DNA of 27,140 nt from a virus: IMG/VR virus record IMGVR_UViG_3300023243_000229, positions 1-27,140 of that record. The stretch is one strand, 5' to 3'. This document shows, one piece after another, positions 26,795-27,140 of this stretch. How positions within the stretch are numbered: the stretch's first letter is position 1; every line of letters begins with the position of its first letter. The position numbers and the translations under genes are program-made. The notes beneath the pieces were generated by a model. That model was not told the origin of the DNA. It searched no databases and saw only the letters and a list, made by a program, of their open reading frames with translations.

Positions 26795-27140
26795 TCGACG
26801 CATCCTTGCAATATCTTCGATATCTTCAGAACGAAATACTGGAACCGCATTTGACTTGTGTAGCTGCCCGATACCGATCATTTTATCGCCTGTGTAAACA
26901 GGAATCGGTTTAAGAATAGCGTAGCCGCCGGTTGTATTTTTACTAGGAATATGGGCAGTTGTGTTTCTCCCTGCCGGGATCGTTAGATTATATTCACTGG
27001 ATAAACTCGGGGCTCTCATTGCTCGAGTGCGTTTCTTATCTTCAGTCTCAACACCCCAACGCTTCTGTAGGTCTTTCCAAGATTCTTCTTGTTCGCGAGC
27101 TTTTCTGGCATGTTCGGCGGAAGCAAATTTTTTCTTGCCT
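26792..27140 (-). CDS. Conserved phage protein, 5' end outside the window
   Basis: The frame is open to the window edge, 115 codons, with no stop upstream of the internal ATG at 27019; that ATG is therefore unlikely to be the start. It begins GKKKFASAEHARKAREQEES, a basic and charged helix, and ends with YAILKPIPVYTGDKMIGIGQ and KSNAVPVFRSEDIEDIARMR. I recall the C-terminal pattern (GIGxxHKSNxVPVF and IAKMRR) in other phage proteins without a known role. Confidence 0.8.
   Translation of the reverse strand, partial: GKKKFASAEHARKAREQEESWKDLQKRWGVETEDKKRTRAMRAPSLSSEYNLTIPAGRNTTAHIPSKNTTGGYAILKPIPVYTGDKMIGIGQLHKSNAVPVFRSEDIEDIARMRR

Noticed and set aside
1-27140. CRISPR arrays, insertion sequences, attachment sites
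   Set aside because: I saw no regularly spaced repeats, transposase genes or terminal inverted repeats.

Overview
The window looks like part of the early/middle region of a marine T4-like myovirus genome. It is moderately AT-rich by eye and almost fully coding. Every gene I can support lies on the minus strand, so transcription runs from high to low coordinates. T4-type markers are a fused large subunit of topoisomerase II (38-1828), an ATP-dependent DNA ligase (2407-3762), a DexA-type exonuclease (21713-22285) and many small genes joined by ATGA or TAATG overlaps. Lipobox proteins indicate a Gram-negative host. No structural or head genes and no convincing tRNA genes are present. The host cannot be identified. 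The bilin reductase most resembles PcyX, known from uncultured oceanic phages.

Layout in the direction of transcription. (a) 27140-25640: a 5'-truncated conserved protein, a hairpin-rich non-coding stretch, a SleB-type wall hydrolase and a small membrane protein. (b) 25559-22338: two lipoproteins, an exported surface-antigen-like protein, a large membrane/coiled-coil protein, a small conserved protein and ribosomal protein bS21. (c) 22285-18446: DexA-like exonuclease, a MazG-like pyrophosphohydrolase, ClpS, heme oxygenase, a PcyX-like ferredoxin-dependent bilin reductase and a 389-residue unknown. (d) 18445-16994: a structured intergenic region, then three small membrane or exported proteins ending in a terminator. 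(e) 16851-13664: metallophosphoesterase, small conserved phage proteins, a 21-residue membrane peptide, an AbrB-like protein and translation initiation factor IF-1. (f) 13598-10714: a hypothetical, SprT-like protease, SWIM zinc finger, ParB-like protein and HNH endonuclease. (g) 10659-8080: an unknown, small membrane proteins and a minimal TilS-like PP-loop enzyme. (h) 8007-5408: ClpP, an SH3-like small protein, a macro-domain protein and small proteins including a possible frameshift. (i) 5320-3833: a small alarmone hydrolase (Mesh1/SpoT type) and small basic or zinc-binding proteins. (j) 3762-1: DNA ligase, tiny proteins, topoisomerase large subunit and the first codons of a following gene.

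Regulation is unusually readable. Eleven units start with near-perfect sigma70 promoters (TTGACA/T, a 16-17 base spacer, TATAAT/TATACT, most with an extended -10 TGn), each placed where the previous unit ends. Several carry a hairpin overlapping or abutting the -35 box.

The gene set suggests take-over of host information processing and proteolysis. IF-1, bS21 and TilS touch translation; ClpP and ClpS touch regulated proteolysis; the HD hydrolase would remove (p)ppGpp; the macro protein would act on ADP-ribose. Heme oxygenase plus the PcyX-like enzyme would convert heme to biliverdin and then to a phycobilin. The most notable points are the ClpS-heme oxygenase-PcyX cassette, phage IF-1 together with bS21, and two hairpin-rich non-coding regions (18232-18445 and 26520-26794).
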